Positions 6,165-6,985 of a stretch of 6,985 nucleotides of DNA are shown here, piece by piece. Position numbers and translations under genes: made by a program. Within the stretch, counting starts at the first letter, position 1, and each line of letters starts with the position of its first letter. This DNA comes from an uncultured Clostridium sp. (lineage in GTDB: Bacteria; Bacillota; Clostridia; Clostridiales; Clostridiaceae): positions 1 through 6,985 of the forward strand of contig CAMNZV010000085.1 in assembly GCA_946575275.1 (NCBI GenBank), written 5' to 3'. The notes beneath the pieces were generated by a model. That model saw nothing but the letters and a program-made list of their open reading frames with translations, had not been told where the DNA came from and did no database searches.

Positions 6165-6857
6165 TCATATTATATTAATAACATTCTTATAACTATATTT
6201 AACCTCATCAATTAAATATACCTCTCTTTTTATAACATTAATATCTTTTGGCTCGTAAATTAAATAATTTAAACCTTCTCCAACTGCACTACTATATATA
6301 AACCCAGAATACCCCTTATTTTTTATATATTCACTAATAAATTGGAATGGAATATAGCTCATTTTTTCATTTACTGTTATCACCTTTGATAAATCCTTAT
6401 CTATTACATCTATTAAAGCCTTATATTTTCCTTCCTTTGCATCATGAACATTAAATTTAAAGAACTTACAATTATCATTTATTCTTATTGTTGCAACTGT
6501 AACTAGTTCACCCTCATTAGGCTTCACTTCAGATATTGCTGTTTCAATATCTGAACATAAGTATAAATAAGCTATCCATTCAGGATTTAGTCTACCTTCT
6601 CTTGCAAGTTTTTTAGGTGGTGCTAGAAGCTCTGTGCTTGGAGCATTTCCAAAGTCTCCAATTCTAGCTCTGTAAAAATCAATATGTCCTTTGTATGATG
6701 AATTATCATATTCCTTGCAATCATTTGTTATTATGTCTAAATCTTTTATTATTTTTTCACCACTGAAAAATCTATTTTTATTAATAATATTGAATTTAAA
6801 AGTATCCCATTTTATTTTTGCTTCTTCATAGTCAGAGTTTGTATAAAGTTCAATCAT
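6165..6857 (-). CDS. RES-domain protein, probable NAD+-consuming toxin-like enzyme
   Basis: Residues 60-205 of this 230-residue protein carry RES-domain hallmarks: FYRARIG (61-67, candidate catalytic Arg63), AREGRLNP (85-92), YLYLCSDIETAISEV (97-111, with the usual Tyr and Glu110) and a Ser pair at 189-190. Characterised RES toxins degrade NAD+ by phosphorolysis or hydrolysis and are neutralised by Xre/MbcA-type antitoxins. No such antitoxin is encoded on either side within the window, so it may be a solitary RES protein or its partner may lie beyond the insertion-sequence end. About 60 N-terminal residues precede the domain and are not recognised. The ATG start has AGGAG about ten bases upstream. 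It is separated from the methyltransferase unit by a strong promoter and a terminator, so it is probably not part of that system. Confidence 0.82.
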   Translation of the reverse strand: MIELYTNSDYEEAKIKWDTFKFNIINKNRFFSGEKIIKDLDIITNDCKEYDNSSYKGHIDFYRARIGDFGNAPSTELLAPPKKLAREGRLNPEWIAYLYLCSDIETAISEVKPNEGELVTVATIRINDNCKFFKFNVHDAKEGKYKALIDVIDKDLSKVITVNEKMSYIPFQFISEYIKNKGYSGFIYSSAVGEGLNYLIYEPKDINVIKREVYLIDEVKYSYKNVINII

Positions 6858-6890
6858 TAAAAATCAACTCCTATTTATCTACTTTAATGA

Positions 6891-6899
6891 ATTATATCA
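6891..6899 (-). promoter_or_regulatory. Extended -10 promoter of the RES gene
   Basis: TGATATAAT is a perfect -10 hexamer with the TGn extension, 33 bp before the RES start codon. No good -35 hexamer is present at 16-18 bp spacing, where the sequence belongs to the probable insertion-sequence end. Confidence 0.55.
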
Positions 6900-6904
6900 C
6901 ATAA

Positions 6905-6985
6905 CGTGAAATGCTCTCCACTTATAGAAGTGGGAGCTTCTTGGTCAATATACCTAACGGTACAAGTTTACCCAAGCTAACAAGG
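6905..6985 (-). mobile_element. Probable IS200/IS605-family right end with omega-RNA-type hairpin (partial)
   Basis: On the minus strand the sequence runs through ACCAAGAAGCTCCCACTT and folds into a hairpin (6928-6937 with 6913-6923, loop 6924-6927, one bulged base), then AGAGCATTTCAC. This resembles the right end of tnpB-carrying IS200/IS605 elements in Firmicutes, whose transcript forms the 3' part of the omega RNA. The tnpB gene would lie beyond 6985 on the same strand. The exact element boundary cannot be fixed here; I place it near 6905. The call rests on recalled resemblance and hairpin structure, not on an identified transposase. Confidence 0.55.

Overview
The window is very AT-rich and carries strong AGGAGG-type ribosome binding sites. 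Its homocitrate synthase is split into two genes, omega before alpha, an arrangement known from Clostridium pasteurianum. Together these point to a Clostridium or close relative. All eight convincing genes lie on the minus strand and read from high to low coordinates. Plus-strand reading frames look like shadows. No tRNA, rRNA or CRISPR array was seen.

Right edge (about 6858-6985): a bulged hairpin and flanking sequence resembling the tnpB/omega-RNA end of an IS200/IS605-family element, most of which would lie outside the window. It abuts an extended -10 promoter for a RES-domain protein (6165-6857), probably an NAD+-consuming toxin-like enzyme, with no antitoxin gene visible.

Unit 1 (5909 down to 2542): a consensus promoter (TTGACA, 17 bp, TATAAT) lies just after the RES gene. 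It is flanked by two near-identical 16-bp direct repeats 62 bp apart and followed by a leader with an intrinsic terminator. Four tightly packed genes follow: a class I SAM methyltransferase, a CobW/HypB/UreG-type P-loop GTPase with two CxxC motifs, an ABC ATPase with an extra N-terminal helical domain, and a periplasmic-binding-protein-like protein with no signal peptide or lipobox.

Unit 2 (2405 down to 4): after a second promoter candidate and a long hairpin terminator come the omega and alpha subunits of a NifV-type homocitrate synthase. The last gene is a second ABC ATPase, a paralogue of the first, that has lost its catalytic glutamate, its switch histidine and four residues of the D-loop region.

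Reading of the whole: the window has ABC ATPases and a binding protein but no membrane protein, and the binding protein appears cytosolic. With a metallochaperone-type GTPase, a methyltransferase and homocitrate synthesis alongside, the cassette looks more like a cytoplasmic cofactor- or metal-handling machine tied to a homocitrate-dependent (nitrogenase or nitrogenase-like) enzyme than an ordinary importer. That functional link is inference. No nitrogenase structural gene lies inside the window.
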